This document shows positions 10,226 through 18,672 of a DNA stretch of 64,000 nt, one piece after another. The DNA lies in assembly GCF_014651995.1 (NCBI RefSeq), contig NZ_BMXY01000002.1:393616-457615 (forward strand). Direction: 5' to 3'. Position 1 is the stretch's first letter; the number at the start of each line of letters is the position of its first letter. The translations under genes and the position numbers were made by a program. This DNA is from Cognatilysobacter xinjiangensis (lineage in GTDB: Bacteria > Pseudomonadota > Gammaproteobacteria > Xanthomonadales > Xanthomonadaceae). Below the pieces are notes generated by a model. The model did no database searches, was not told where the DNA came from, and worked only from the letters and a program-made list of their open reading frames with translations.

Positions 10226-10784
10226 ACCACCGCACCGGGCGCCGGCGATGTGCCGCGCCCGGGCCGCGCATCGCTACACGATCGATACCCGCAATGCGTC
10301 ACGCGGATGCATCCGTGCGCATGCGCGAATGCCGGCGCGTCGCTGACGCGAGTGTTGCCGCGCAAGTGACGTAGGCGCGCGCATCGACACCGCTTGCGCA
10401 GCACGTCCGATACAGCGAATTCATGCGAATCGACGTGCATTCGCTGCACCGTGCATGACGCGCCCGCCTACGGCCGCTCGATCGAAAACGCGCGAAATGC
10501 TAGAATTACTGCAGATTTCGCAGCGCCTCCGGCGTATTCGCGTACAGCGCGAACCCGAAGAAGACGTTCCGCCGCATCGTCGTGCACGGCATGACGCGGC
10601 GCGAGCAGCGTGGCATGCAGGCCGATCGCCAGATCCTTCGCGCCTGTGCCCTTCCGGTGATTCGCACCGCCCACGGCGGTCATGCCCACACTTCCGCACG
10701 GCCTCCGGGTCGTTTCCGGCCGACCGCACCGGCGGTTCGCGCCGCTTCGTCGCATCCATCGCGACCGAACGACAGGAGCCTGTC
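10226..10784. other. 559-bp region without a recognisable gene
   Basis: No frame here has a credible start and protein-like composition. An AT-richer patch at about 10480-10515 contains TAGAAT at 10501-10506, a good -10 match, but no -35 at the right distance. The last 15 bases hold the AGGAG of the next gene. An unannotated small RNA or a long leader for the 10785 gene is possible but not shown. Confidence 0.4.
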
Positions 10785-11003
10785 ATGAGCCTGAGTACCC
10801 AGCGTCCCTTCGCCACGCGCAGCCGTCGCAGCAACGACGCGTCGCAGTCGCTCACGCACGAGCAGATCGCGCGCGACATCGCCGCCTTCCGCCGCAACGG
10901 CGGATCGATCGAACGCCTCGGCAACACGCGCGTGCTGACCCGCGTGGACGAAGCCGCCACGCGCGCGCCGCGTCCGGTGGCCGCGCCGCGAAGCCGGCAT
11001 TGA
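10785..11003 (+). CDS. Small conserved-looking protein, unknown function (72 aa)
   Basis: A 72-residue protein preceded by AGGAG at seven bases, which fixes the start. The central part, L-T-H-E-Q-I-A-R-D-I-A-A-F-R-R-N-G-G-S-I-E-R-L-G, looks like two short helices, and the C-terminus is Arg/Pro/Ala-rich and probably disordered. No signal or membrane segment. I do not recognise the family. A role in nucleic-acid binding would fit the charge but is only inference. Confidence 0.6.
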   Translation: MSLSTQRPFATRSRRSNDASQSLTHEQIARDIAAFRRNGGSIERLGNTRVLTRVDEAATRAPRPVAAPRSRH

Positions 11004-11155
11004 GGTTCGTCGTCATCACGCGTGGCGCCCGGCCGTACGCCGGGCTCTGCGTCGCGGTGCCCTGCGCGCTGTTTCCGTGGCGCAGGGCGGGGATGTTCCG
11101 TGCGATGTCGCGCGGGGCGTTCCATTAGCGCCCGATACCGTCATCCGAACGATGT

Positions 11156-11182
11156 CCGGAGCCCGCCGCGTGCGGGCTCCGG
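11156..11182 (-). terminator. 11-bp hairpin after the 11187-12110 gene
   Basis: CCGGAGCCCGC pairs perfectly with GCGGGCTCCGG around a 5-base loop, starting four bases after the stop codon of the minus-strand gene. No U-tract. Probable terminator. Confidence 0.6.
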
Positions 11183-11186
11183 CGTT

Positions 11187-12110
11187 TCAGAGCCCCTTGC
11201 AGGGCCCGGAATACGGCCCGCCCGACGGCGTGATGCCGCCCGCGTACGAACCGTCGTCGCCGTTGTCGTTCCACTTCACCGCGATGCGCGCCTTCAGCGC
11301 GAGATAGCGCTCGCGCTCTGCCGGCGACAGTTCTTCGCGCAGCTCACGCGCGGCCAATCGCAGGCGCGGCACCAGCGACGCGTCATTGAGTTCCGCGGCG
11401 TCGTACAACGCGAGGAACATCGGCACGTCGTTCACCACTGCGATGCCGTAGCGGCTGCGGAACCGGTTCGGGGAGTGCAGTTGCAGCAGCAGCGGAAGAT
11501 CCGCGCGGTCGCGGCGCGCGATGGCCCGGTCGACGTAGCGCAGTGCGCGTACACGGTAGTCGCGCCAAGCATCGAGGTTCGACAGGAAATCGTTCGGGTC
11601 CAGTACCGGCATGCCGACGAGCCACCGCTCCTGGGCGATGCCGCCGTGGCTGGCGACGACCGTCTGGTAGCGGTAGAGCGTGGCCTCGTCGATGCGCGGT
11701 ACGCCTTCGCACGCGTGCGCGCCGGCCTCGACCTCGTCGAGCGAGCGCGAGATCGCATCGAGCATCTGTGGCGTCGGCTTCTTCGGTTCCAGGCTGCTCG
11801 CCAGACGCATCGCTACCGCCACTTCCTCGCAGCGCGACATTTCCAGCACGATGCGGCAGGCGGCCGCGGGCGAGCCGCGCTCGGCGAACGGGCGCAGCTG
11901 CGCGACCACGTCGCGAACCGGCGTGTCCGGCGGCGGCACGGGCGCGGGCTGGGCCGCGCGCGCCGCATCGTTTCTGGTGGCAATGCCCGATGCAGCGGGC
12001 GCACGCGCAGGGGTGACGGCGTCGCCGCCGGATGCGGCATATCGATTCCAGCCGATGCCGGCGACGGCCACGATGGCCAGCGCCGCTGCGATGACGGGTG
12101 TGCGTTTCAC
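11187..12110 (-). CDS. Membrane-anchored hypothetical protein
   Basis: A 307-residue protein of unknown function. Residues 5-22 are hydrophobic and could be a signal anchor or uncleaved signal. A low-complexity Ala/Pro/Thr linker to about residue 63 follows, then a helical domain with several cysteines (C-R-I-V-L-E-M-S-R-C-E-E; A-H-A-C-E-G) and C-terminal repeats rich in charged residues. The layout suggests a periplasmic domain tethered to the inner membrane. It is transcribed alone. Confidence 0.6.
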   Translation of the reverse strand: MKRTPVIAAALAIVAVAGIGWNRYAASGGDAVTPARAPAASGIATRNDAARAAQPAPVPPPDTPVRDVVAQLRPFAERGSPAAACRIVLEMSRCEEVAVAMRLASSLEPKKPTPQMLDAISRSLDEVEAGAHACEGVPRIDEATLYRYQTVVASHGGIAQERWLVGMPVLDPNDFLSNLDAWRDYRVRALRYVDRAIARRDRADLPLLLQLHSPNRFRSRYGIAVVNDVPMFLALYDAAELNDASLVPRLRLAARELREELSPAERERYLALKARIAVKWNDNGDDGSYAGGITPSGGPYSGPCKGL

Positions 12111-12298
12111 GTCCGATGTTCCCCCGTGTCCATGGCCGGCGCGCGATAGGGTGGCGCCGGCGATGGCCGGAGTGTCGTCCGGACCACGCCTGTCGGGAAG
12201 TGGGCATCGCCGCCACCGCGCATCGCCGGCCTGCGACGCTGGACCCCCTGCGCGCGGCCACGCCTCACCCGTTCAAGCGGGTTCCGCGTGCGTCCCGT

Positions 12299-12640
12299 TC
12301 ACGACGCCGGATCGAAGTGGAACACCCGCAGTTCCTGGTCCGCGCGGCAGGCCTTCGCCAGGCGCGCGGCCCAGTCGATGGCCGCCTCGCGCGTGGGCAG
12401 CTCGAACACGGCGAAGCCGCCGTCGATCGCACGCGCGCCGTTCGTCGCGCCGTCGACCACGCGGCCGTCGGCGGACACCCGCACCACCGGCGTGCCGTCG
12501 TCGATGCCGCCAGCGAACACGTAGACGCCGGCGGCCTTCGCGTCTTCGATCACCGCGTGCGAATCGCGCACCGTGGCGTCCCACTCGCCGTCGGGCACCG
12601 CCATCGCCGCGCTCGGGAATGCGATCAGGTACTTGGCCAT
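12299..12640 (-). CDS. YCII-related (DGPF) domain protein
   Basis: A 113-residue protein with a ferredoxin-like YCII fold: N-terminal strand M-A-K-Y-L-I-A-F, then D-A-K-A-A-G-V-Y-V-F-A-G-G, then D-G-G-F-A-V-F-E-L-P-T-R-E-A-A-I-D-W-A near the end, as in the DGPFAETKE family. In this family the His-Asp pair may act in catalysis; a function for this copy is unknown. It lies 28 bp after the lactonase-like gene on the same strand, so the two may be co-transcribed. Confidence 0.78.
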   Translation of the reverse strand: MAKYLIAFPSAAMAVPDGEWDATVRDSHAVIEDAKAAGVYVFAGGIDDGTPVVRVSADGRVVDGATNGARAIDGGFAVFELPTREAAIDWAARLAKACRADQELRVFHFDPAS

Positions 12641-12667
12641 CGTCGTCGCCTCGGGTCGTCGCGCGGA

Positions 12668-13492
12668 TCAGTCGGCGAACGCCGGGAACGCCGGCAGCTT
12701 TCCGATGTCGCGCGGATCATGCTGGATGATCACCGTGGCCTTGAGGTTCTCGGCGATCTTGCGGAAGCGGTCGAGCGAGGCCAGCGAGTCGGCGCGGTTG
12801 GTGTTCCAGGTCGGCACGCCGTTGGAGCGGTAGTTCTCGTGGAAATGGGTGACGTCGCCCGTCAGCAGCACGTTGCCCTTCTTCGCCAGCTTCACCAGCA
12901 GGCCGCGGTGGCCCGGCGTGTGGCCGGGCAGGTCGAGCATCAGCACGCTGCCGTCGCCGAACACGTCGCGGCGGTCGCCGCTCACGCGTTCGAGCTTGCC
13001 GCGGCCGATCCACGGCGCGAAGCGCGCGCGGCGCTCGGCGTACTGCTTCGGATCGAAGCCCGCCGGCGTTTCGCTGGCCGTCACCGCGTTCCAGTCGTTC
13101 GCGCCGATCAGCAGCGTGGCGTCGGGAAACTGCGCGAGCTGGCCGGTGTGGTCGTCGTGGTAGTGGCTGATGCCGACGAAGTCGATGTCCGCCGGCTTCA
13201 CGCCGATGCGCGCGAGCTGGTCGACGAGCGACACCTTCGGCGCGGCGTCCGAGCCGTCGAGCGCATTGCCGGTGTCCCACAGCAGGTAGCGGTCGCCGTT
13301 GCGCACGAGGTAGCAGCTGTACGTGAGCGCGATCTTGCGGTTCTCGTGCTCGAAGGTGTCGGAGAACGCGGCGACGCTCACGGCTTCGCGCGGGCCGCCG
13401 CAGTCGAGGCGGGCGAGGGCGACGTCGGCGGCATGGGCGGCGCCGCAGAGGCCGAGCAGGGCGGTGGCGAGCAGCAGGCGGGTGGTGCGCAT
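12668..13492 (-). CDS. Exported MBL-fold hydrolase, AHL-lactonase-like
   Basis: A 274-residue protein with a signal peptide (cleavage near A-H-A-A-D) and a metallo-beta-lactamase fold. The H-x-H-x-D-H motif is H110-Y-H112-D-D114-H115. Later metal ligands are in D-L-P-G-H-T-P-G-H and L-L-T-G-D-V-T-H-F, with a final H near I-I-Q-H-D. The arrangement matches the N-acyl-homoserine-lactone lactonase branch (AiiA/AttM type), but the signal peptide places it in the periplasm. The substrate could be another lactone. It heads a probable operon with the YCII gene. Confidence 0.82.
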   Translation of the reverse strand: MRTTRLLLATALLGLCGAAHAADVALARLDCGGPREAVSVAAFSDTFEHENRKIALTYSCYLVRNGDRYLLWDTGNALDGSDAAPKVSLVDQLARIGVKPADIDFVGISHYHDDHTGQLAQFPDATLLIGANDWNAVTASETPAGFDPKQYAERRARFAPWIGRGKLERVSGDRRDVFGDGSVLMLDLPGHTPGHRGLLVKLAKKGNVLLTGDVTHFHENYRSNGVPTWNTNRADSLASLDRFRKIAENLKATVIIQHDPRDIGKLPAFPAFAD

Positions 13493-13502
13493 GGGGACTC
13501 CG

Positions 13503-13691
13503 TCAGGTGTCGGTTTCGGACTGCAGGCGGACGACGGGCTCGCCGTCGTCGTCGATGTCGAGGATCACCGTTATCGGCCGGCAGCAGACCGCGCAGTCCT
13601 CGATGTAGGTCTGCGCGCCGGCGCTGGCGTCGATGGCGAGGCTGATCGGCTCGCCGCAGTAGGGGCAGCTGCCGTCGTGCGTGGTGAGCAT
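13503..13691 (-). CDS. CPXCG-type cysteine-rich zinc-ribbon protein (62 aa)
   Basis: A 62-residue protein with C-P-Y-C-G near the N-terminus and C-A-V-C-C in the middle, giving four thiols spaced for one zinc, and an acidic C-terminus. This is the small CPXCG cysteine-rich family found in many gammaproteobacteria, function unknown. GGAGG at eight bases supports the ATG at 13691. It lies 10 bp upstream of the lactonase gene on the same strand and is probably in its operon. Confidence 0.8.
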   Translation of the reverse strand: MLTTHDGSCPYCGEPISLAIDASAGAQTYIEDCAVCCRPITVILDIDDDGEPVVRLQSETDT

Positions 13692-13759
13692 GCGGTGCCT
13701 CCTGCCGGCGTCGAGCGGGTGACTGTAATCCCGCGCGGCCCCTGGCGTGGCCCGCCACA

Positions 13760-14239
13760 TCAGTCGCGGCAGTAGCCCTCGCCCGGCTTCACCGTCAGGC
13801 AGTCCTTCTTGCCCGCCAGGTATTTCAGGCCCGTCGCGTCGCCGTCGGTGCGCACCGCGCTTTCCGCCACGCCGTCGCGCATGAAGCGCAGGCCCTCGGC
13901 GGTCACCGAGCCATCGAACGTGCCCTTGTGGTCGAGATCCCACTGCATCTCCAGCGTGACGCCGCCACCGGGCTTGGCCGCCACCACGAGGTACATGCCT
14001 TCAACGCCGGTCCAGCGGCCGAGGTAGTCCGCTTCGAGTGCGGCGCCGTCGGCCGGGGCGGGCGTCGCGGGCGCGGGCGTGGCATCGGTGGCATCGCTGG
14101 CGTCGCGTTCCGGCGCGGCAGGTGCCGTCGCGCTGGCATCGCTTGCCGGCGCATCGGCCGCGGGCGTGTCGGTAGGCGCGCGATCGGAACAGGCGGCGAG
14201 CAGCGTGCAGGCGACGAGGGCGAAGGCGAGTTTGTTCAC
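13760..14239 (-). CDS. Small lipoprotein, unknown function
   Basis: A 159-residue lipoprotein: signal sequence ending L-L-A-A-C with the lipidated cysteine at C17, a Thr/Ala/Asp/Pro-rich linker to about residue 60, then a small folded domain (Y-L-G-R-W-T-G-V-E-G-M-Y-L, typical of beta-rich lipocalin-like or META-like modules) with C-terminal cysteines in K-K-D-C-L-T and G-Y-C-R-D. The start is a GTG at 14239, chosen because it begins the signal peptide. The binding target is unknown. Confidence 0.72.
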   Translation of the reverse strand: MNKLAFALVACTLLAACSDRAPTDTPAADAPASDASATAPAAPERDASDATDATPAPATPAPADGAALEADYLGRWTGVEGMYLVVAAKPGGGVTLEMQWDLDHKGTFDGSVTAEGLRFMRDGVAESAVRTDGDATGLKYLAGKKDCLTVKPGEGYCRD

Positions 14240-14324
14240 AGGCGGTCCCGGTGGATGGCGGTCCACGGACGCTACGCGGGCGCGCGTGGACGGTGCGTCG
14301 GGCTGGCACCTGCACGCGAAACGC

Positions 14325-15095
14325 CTACTCGCGGCAGCCCATCTTGCGCAGCACCGCATCGCGGTCCGACGCGGGGATACCGGCGAGCGTTGCGGCGTCG
14401 AGGTTGCCCTGTTCGACGTGCACGGCCTCGTACAGCTCGGGCGTGATCTGGCGCCAGCCGACATAGCCGCAACTCTTCGCACCGGTCGCGTAGTCGACGA
14501 CGTAATCCACGGCGACGTAGCGCCCGGCCGGTATGCCCTTGGGATCGTCCTGCCAGTCGAGGTCGAACAGGCGTACCGCGCCCGGTGCACCTGCCGCACG
14601 TACGAATGCGGTCTGGCTGGCGATCGCATCGGGCATCAGCAGGTCGCGTTTGATTTCACTGGAGTACAGCGCGGCCAGCGACGTGCGGTCGCCGGCGTCG
14701 CGCGCCTTGAGGAAGGTGGCCATGTTCGCCCGCACGCGTTCCTCGTCGGCCGGCGTCGGCGCCGGGCGCGCGGCGGAATCCGCGACCAGCGGACGCGCGT
14801 CGCCGCACTGCACGTCCTGCGTGAGCTGGAGCTGTTTCGGCGTCGTACCGGTGACGGCCTCCTGCCCCTCGAACGTGTAGCGCCCCAAGGTGACCGTCGC
14901 GCCCTGGCAGATCTGCGCGAATGCGGGCGCGAGCAGCGCCTGCGCCTCGCGCAGGTCGGTGGTGCCGGGGACGGTCGCGCGGATGCGATAGCGGCCGTCG
15001 CCATGGTCTTCCGCGTTGATCTGGAATGACACCGCGCCTTGCGCGGTCGCCATCAGCGGGAGCAGGGCGGCAAGGGCCAGCAGGCGGCGGGGCAT
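14325..15095 (-). CDS. Exported hypothetical protein, two-domain
   Basis: A 256-residue protein with a clear signal peptide (residues 1-20). The N-terminal half resembles a small alpha/beta domain with two cysteines (I-C-Q-G-A; D-V-Q-C-G-D). After a Pro-rich linker, residues about 125-250 contain V-D-Y-V-V-D-Y-A-T-G-A-K-S-C-G-Y-V-G-W-R-Q, a cystatin-like or DUF4019-like pattern. I do not recognise the whole protein. It is followed by the small-lipoprotein gene on the same strand with an 85-bp gap. Confidence 0.6.
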   Translation of the reverse strand: MPRRLLALAALLPLMATAQGAVSFQINAEDHGDGRYRIRATVPGTTDLREAQALLAPAFAQICQGATVTLGRYTFEGQEAVTGTTPKQLQLTQDVQCGDARPLVADSAARPAPTPADEERVRANMATFLKARDAGDRTSLAALYSSEIKRDLLMPDAIASQTAFVRAAGAPGAVRLFDLDWQDDPKGIPAGRYVAVDYVVDYATGAKSCGYVGWRQITPELYEAVHVEQGNLDAATLAGIPASDRDAVLRKMGCRE

Positions 15096-15189
15096 GGTCG
15101 GCTCGCGAGGTGTTTTGGCGACGATACCCCGGTGCGATCGGAGCCGCTGGCCGTCGGGTAGTGGCCGGGCTTCCGGCGCAGCATGTACA

Positions 15190-15450
15190 ACGCGTTTCGT
15201 GCGCTGCCCGCCTAGTCAGCTTTCTTTGCTGGCCCAAAGAAAAGATGACCAAAAGAAAGGGCCTTCCCGACGGATCTACAGCTCGCGACCGGACGGGATT
15301 GCGCGGATCGCGACACTCGGCATATTGCAGCCCGCCGCAGCGCGGCGGGCGTTCGTCAGCGCGCGAGCCAGTGGCTCGCAAGCAGCGCTTCCTCACTGGT
15401 TGGCGACGGCGCACGTCCTGTGTGCCGCCCTTCGGGTCTCTCGCGACATC
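15190..15450. repeat. Dispersed intergenic repeat, copy A
   Basis: One of four related segments in this window (others at 17044, 17561 and 18673). It contains a hairpin at 15330-15350 (GCCCGCCGC / GCGGCGGGC) directly followed by the conserved core starting GGCGTTCGTCAGCGCGCGAG at 15348. A stretch at 15272-15292 is identical in copy B. It fills the 378-bp gap between genes and contains no credible reading frame. Such repeats yield spurious small proteins in xanthomonad annotations. Confidence 0.75.
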
Positions 15451-15473
15451 TCCGGCCAGCGAGAAGGCGCCTT

Positions 15474-15923
15474 TTACGGCGCTTTCGCTATCGGGAACCC
15501 GAGCTTCGTCGCCAGCTCGTCCACGATGTTCGACACCACCTTGTCGCGGTCGTGGTAGCCGTGCAGCGCGGAGTTCTTCCATGCGCCGCTGCCGAGCAGA
15601 GTGCCGGTCTTGGCGTCATAGACTTGGACGTCCAGCGCACGCAGGTACATCACCATGTCCCACTTCCAGTTGTCGGCGTAGCGCACCAGCAGGTCGGCAT
15701 CCGTCTGCTGGCCGTCCGGCCCCGACGTGACACGCAGGCCATGCGACATGAGTGCGCGCTGGAGGCTTGCGTCCATGTCAGCCGAGTTGTCGCCGTGCGT
15801 GACGACATGGGCGCTCTTGGGCTGGATCGACGTTCCCGGATTGACCACCACTTTTCGTGAGGTGGCGCAGCCGGACGACAGCATGGCGAGCGATAGAACA
15901 AGCGAGATGACGAAGCGGTTCAC
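15474..15923 (-). CDS. Small lipoprotein, DUF4136-like
   Basis: A 149-residue lipoprotein with signal sequence and lipobox L-S-S-G-C (C19). The mature part has D-A-D-L-L-V-R-Y, then A-L-D-V-Q-V-Y-D-A-K-T-G-T-L-L-G-S-G-A-W and a C-terminal D-K-V-V-S-N-I-V-D-E-L helix, a pattern seen in DUF4136 and related outer-membrane lipoproteins. The GTG start at 15923 is preceded by GGAGGGG. The function is unknown. Repeat copy A begins about 24 bp after its stop codon. Confidence 0.72.
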   Translation of the reverse strand: MNRFVISLVLSLAMLSSGCATSRKVVVNPGTSIQPKSAHVVTHGDNSADMDASLQRALMSHGLRVTSGPDGQQTDADLLVRYADNWKWDMVMYLRALDVQVYDAKTGTLLGSGAWKNSALHGYHDRDKVVSNIVDELATKLGFPIAKAP

Positions 15924-16163
15924 GGTCCCCTCCCCGGGCGTGTCTCGAATGAGATGACGCGGAGTGTAGAGCGCGAGCGCAGCCCTCCCTGGCCGCCAAT
16001 AGCCAGCGGCACCCCGAAAATGTCTCGCCTGTGTTTCGAGCTTTTCCAGCCGAGCGCCCGCGTGATTGCCGCAAACGGCGACGGCCGACACTTCTGTCGG
16101 CCGTCAGTTGGTGCCGTGATGCTGCAGGGCGAGGCCAGGGCGATCGCGCCGGCCTCATTCGCC

Positions 16164-16517
16164 TCAGGCGCCTAGCAGCTCCACCTCGAACTTCAGCGTC
16201 GCGTTCGGCGGGATCACGCCGCCGGCGCCGCGCGCGCCGTAGCCCAGGTCGGCCGGGATGATCAGCGTGCGGACGCCGCCTTCGCGCATGCCCTGCACGC
16301 CCTCGTCCCAGCCCTTGATGACCATGCCGGCGCCCAGCGGGAAGATGAAGGGCTCGCCGCGGTCCTTGCTGGAGTCGAACTTCTGGCCCTGCTCGCCGTT
16401 CTCGTACAGCCAGCCGGTGTAGTGCACGGTGACGTTGCGGCCGCGCTGCGCTTCCGGGCCGGTGCCGACCGTGGTGTCTTCGTACTGCAGGCCGGAGGGG
16501 GTGGTGGTGTAGGCCAC
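16164..16517 (-). CDS. FKBP-type peptidyl-prolyl isomerase
   Basis: A 117-residue single-domain FKBP without signal peptide, so cytosolic. It has [40 protein letters not shown] and L-K-F-E-V-E-L-L at the expected places. Aromatic active-site residues are kept: Y, F, D, W, Y. It catalyses cis-trans isomerisation of prolyl bonds during protein folding. Length matches the minimal FKBP family. Confidence 0.93.
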   Translation of the reverse strand: MAYTTTPSGLQYEDTTVGTGPEAQRGRNVTVHYTGWLYENGEQGQKFDSSKDRGEPFIFPLGAGMVIKGWDEGVQGMREGGVRTLIIPADLGYGARGAGGVIPPNATLKFEVELLGA

Positions 16518-16708
16518 GGGGGTTCCAGTCGATGGCGAATGGGGGGCGGAGTTTAGCCGTCGACCGGTAAGCGGCCCGGGTGGGGCGCCCCGGGCAAGTC
16601 GCGGCCGGCCTTGCTCGCCCGTCGCCGGTGGGATGTAGGCAGGCGCGGACGTCGCGGGCGGGTGGCGATGTCGACGTCGCGCCTGCGCAGGCGCGGCGCG
16701 CGGTTCGC

Positions 16709-16960
16709 GAATCGCTCCAAGTGCCTGCGGAAGCGCTTCGAGGGCTTCGCGAAGCGGTCGGAGGGCTTATCGAGGCGGTCGAAGCGCCTATCGAAGCCGT
16801 CGGAGCGCTTCCGGAAGCGCTCGGAGTGCTTATGGAACCGGTCGGAGCGCTTCGGGAAGCGCCTGAAGTGCTTCCGGAAGCCCGCGAAGCGCCTCCGGAG
16901 AGGCTGCGAGTGGTTCGCGAACCGGTCTGGGCGATTCGCGGGGCGGTCTCGGCGTCGGTC
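16709..16960. repeat. Tandem array of twelve 21-bp units
   Basis: Twelve imperfect units of exactly 21 bp start at 16709, 16730, 16751 and so on to 16940, with no length change. A thirteenth, degenerate unit may precede at 16688. Most units begin GAAGCG or GAACCG and have CGCTTC or a variant near positions 14-19, so each is a quasi-palindrome. Since 21 is a multiple of three, every frame gives a heptad repeat. The minus strand reads R-K-R-S-D-R-F-like heptads with GC-rich third positions; the plus strand reads E-A-V-G-A-L-x with rare codons such as CTT and GGA. No start with a ribosome site is convincing. It occupies the 701-bp gap between the FKBP gene and the next small gene. Confidence 0.85.
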
Positions 16961-17043
16961 CTGGCGCGTGGCCTGGCCGACGGGCCGCTCGTGGCGTATC
17001 CATCGGCGGGAGCGGGGCAGGCCGCCGCGGGTCGGCGAGTCGG

Positions 17044-17105
17044 ACGCGTTTGGTGCGCTGCGCGCCCGAGTCGACTTCCTTGCCGCCGAAAGAAACGTAA
17101 CCGGA
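17044..17105. repeat. Dispersed intergenic repeat, fragment D
   Basis: This segment resembles only the first 60 bases of copy A (ACGCGTTT-GTGCGCTG ... CTT-CTTGC ... GAAAGAAA ... ACC). The later core is missing, so it is a truncated or decayed copy. Confidence 0.5.
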
Positions 17106-17218
17106 CGAAACTGCTGTTCTGCTTGCCCCGGCGCGCCAGCCGGTCCGACTTCCGGCACATGCCTCGACCCGTCGAAGGCGCCTAATTGGCGCGTGACCCG
17201 GAGTGGAGGACGTGTCGC

Positions 17219-17449
17219 ATGGCTCACGAATCCCGTATTGCCCGCTTGTCCAGCCGCCAGAAGAAGGCGTCAGCACTCTTCCTGATGGTGCTTGCCCTGG
17301 CGTTCGCGAACGAGGCGTTCGATTGGCCGCTCGTTGGCACCTACGACTGGGAAGCCATCCTCGCGTTGACTCTCTTCGGTCTCGGCGGCATTGCGGGCGC
17401 CGCGGTTTCGAGTCGCCGCCCCGGCTCGAGCGCCGCGTCCCGCGCCTGA
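17219..17449 (+). CDS. Small two-helix membrane protein (76 aa)
   Basis: A 76-residue protein preceded by GGAGG eight bases before the ATG at 17219. Two predicted transmembrane helices cover residues about 19-36 and 44-64. The N-terminus is basic (R-I-A-R-L-S-S-R-Q-K-K), and the tail is Ser/Arg-rich. It stands alone between repeat regions. I do not recognise the family; a small inner-membrane protein is all that can be said. Confidence 0.6.
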   Translation: MAHESRIARLSSRQKKASALFLMVLALAFANEAFDWPLVGTYDWEAILALTLFGLGGIAGAAVSSRRPGSSAASRA

Positions 17450-17560
17450 AAGGCGCTCGCGGTTGGCGAGCCGCGCCTCGTTCCGGCGCGGCTCGAGGCC
17501 GTCGACGCCGGCTTGCAGGGCGGGCCTGAGGCGACCTTCGCCAGACGCACCGCCAAAAGG

Positions 17561-17810
17561 CGTTACGAGCGCTGGCGCGCGCGAGTCGACTGCTTTGCTC
17601 CCGAAGAAAAGCAGCCAAAAGAAGCGGCGCGCGCCGAGGATCTACAGCTCGCGACCGGCTGCGACTGCCCGGATCGCCACACGCGGCACCCTGTAGCCCG
17701 TCGCAGCGCGGCAGGCGTTCGTCAGCGCGCGAGCCAGTAGCTCGCAGGCAGCGCTTCCCCACGTGATGGCGACGATGCACGTCCTGTGCGCCGCCCTTCG
17801 GTCTCGTGGC
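17561..17810. repeat. Dispersed intergenic repeat, copy B
   Basis: Aligns with copy A over its whole length: the same A-rich patch near the start (GAAGAAAAGCAGCCAAAAGAA), a 21-base identical stretch at 17638-17658, a hairpin-forming segment and the 22-base identical core at 17714-17735, and a closing CCGCCCTTCG. It lies in the 513-bp gap between the small membrane protein and the PhyH-like gene. Confidence 0.75.
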
Positions 17811-17962
17811 ATTGACGGGCTATCGGGGGCGAGGAATTTCACTCCGCCCCCTGTTTCTCCTGGGCCCGGGTAGCCGCTTGGAAGTGGAGCCTGACGCCTT
17901 TTCACTTGCGACCGGCCGCCGCCGCCCGTACAAGGTCCGCGTCCCTCCGCCCACGCCGCCCC

Positions 17963-18619
17963 GTGATCGACCGCGACGCACTGCAACGTGACGGCTACGC
18001 CCTGCTGCGTGGCGCCATCCCCGACGCCTGGCTCGACCCGCTGCGCGCCGCCTTCGATGCGGGCGTGCGGCCCGGGCACGCGTGGCCGGTGCCGCGCGGT
18101 CCGGACTGGCGGCATGCGCTGGTCGATCTCGACCCCACCGTGCGCGCCGTGTGCCGCCTGCCGGCGATGATCGCCGCCGCGGGCGCATTGATCGGCGAGC
18201 GCTTCTTCCTGGCGCAGGTGGAAGGCCGCGAACCCCTCCCCGACGGCGGACACCAGGGACTGCACCGCGATCTCTCCGCGACGCGCGCAGGCGATACCGT
18301 CAACGCGATCGCCTTCTTCGACGACTACGGCCCGCACAACGGCGCTACGCGGTTGGTGCCGGGCAGCCACCGCACCGAGCCGCGCAGCGCTCCGGTCGAC
18401 CCCGACGCCGAATCGCGCGCGATACAGCTCGCCGGCCGCGGCGGCGACGTGCTCGTATTCGACGCCGATCTGGTGCACGCGGCATCGTGCAATACCAGCG
18501 GTGCGCGCCGGCGGTCGATCCTGATCGGCTACTTCGCGGCGCCCAACCTCGAGGCGCACCGCGCGACGGCGGCGCTGCGCGGGGTGCGCATGGATGAGGT
18601 CGAGTTCTTCGAGCCGTAA
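17963..18619 (+). CDS. Phytanoyl-CoA dioxygenase family oxygenase
   Basis: A 218-residue Fe(II)/2-oxoglutarate-dependent oxygenase. The N-terminus D-G-Y-A-L-L-R-G-A-I-P is typical of PhyH proteins. The iron site is H101-R-D103 with distal H172 (D-L-V-H-A-A), and R183 or R184 can bind 2-oxoglutarate. G-A-T-R-L-V-P-G-S-H-R is the standard loop. The GTG at 17963 was chosen as the start of this domain; no ribosome site is seen and a start further upstream is possible. The substrate is unknown. Repeats flank the gene on both sides. Confidence 0.82.
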   Translation: MIDRDALQRDGYALLRGAIPDAWLDPLRAAFDAGVRPGHAWPVPRGPDWRHALVDLDPTVRAVCRLPAMIAAAGALIGERFFLAQVEGREPLPDGGHQGLHRDLSATRAGDTVNAIAFFDDYGPHNGATRLVPGSHRTEPRSAPVDPDAESRAIQLAGRGGDVLVFDADLVHAASCNTSGARRRSILIGYFAAPNLEAHRATAALRGVRMDEVEFFEP

Positions 18620-18672
18620 GCGCGGCCGGATCGCCGACAGGCGACGGGACGGGCACGGGTCGGCGAGCGCGC

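Noticed and set aside
16553..17227. Protein-coding gene over the 21-bp array (either strand)
   Set aside because: Heptads appear in every frame because the period is a multiple of three. No start has a ribosome site, and the ends are Arg/Pro-rich junk, so it is kept as a repeat only.
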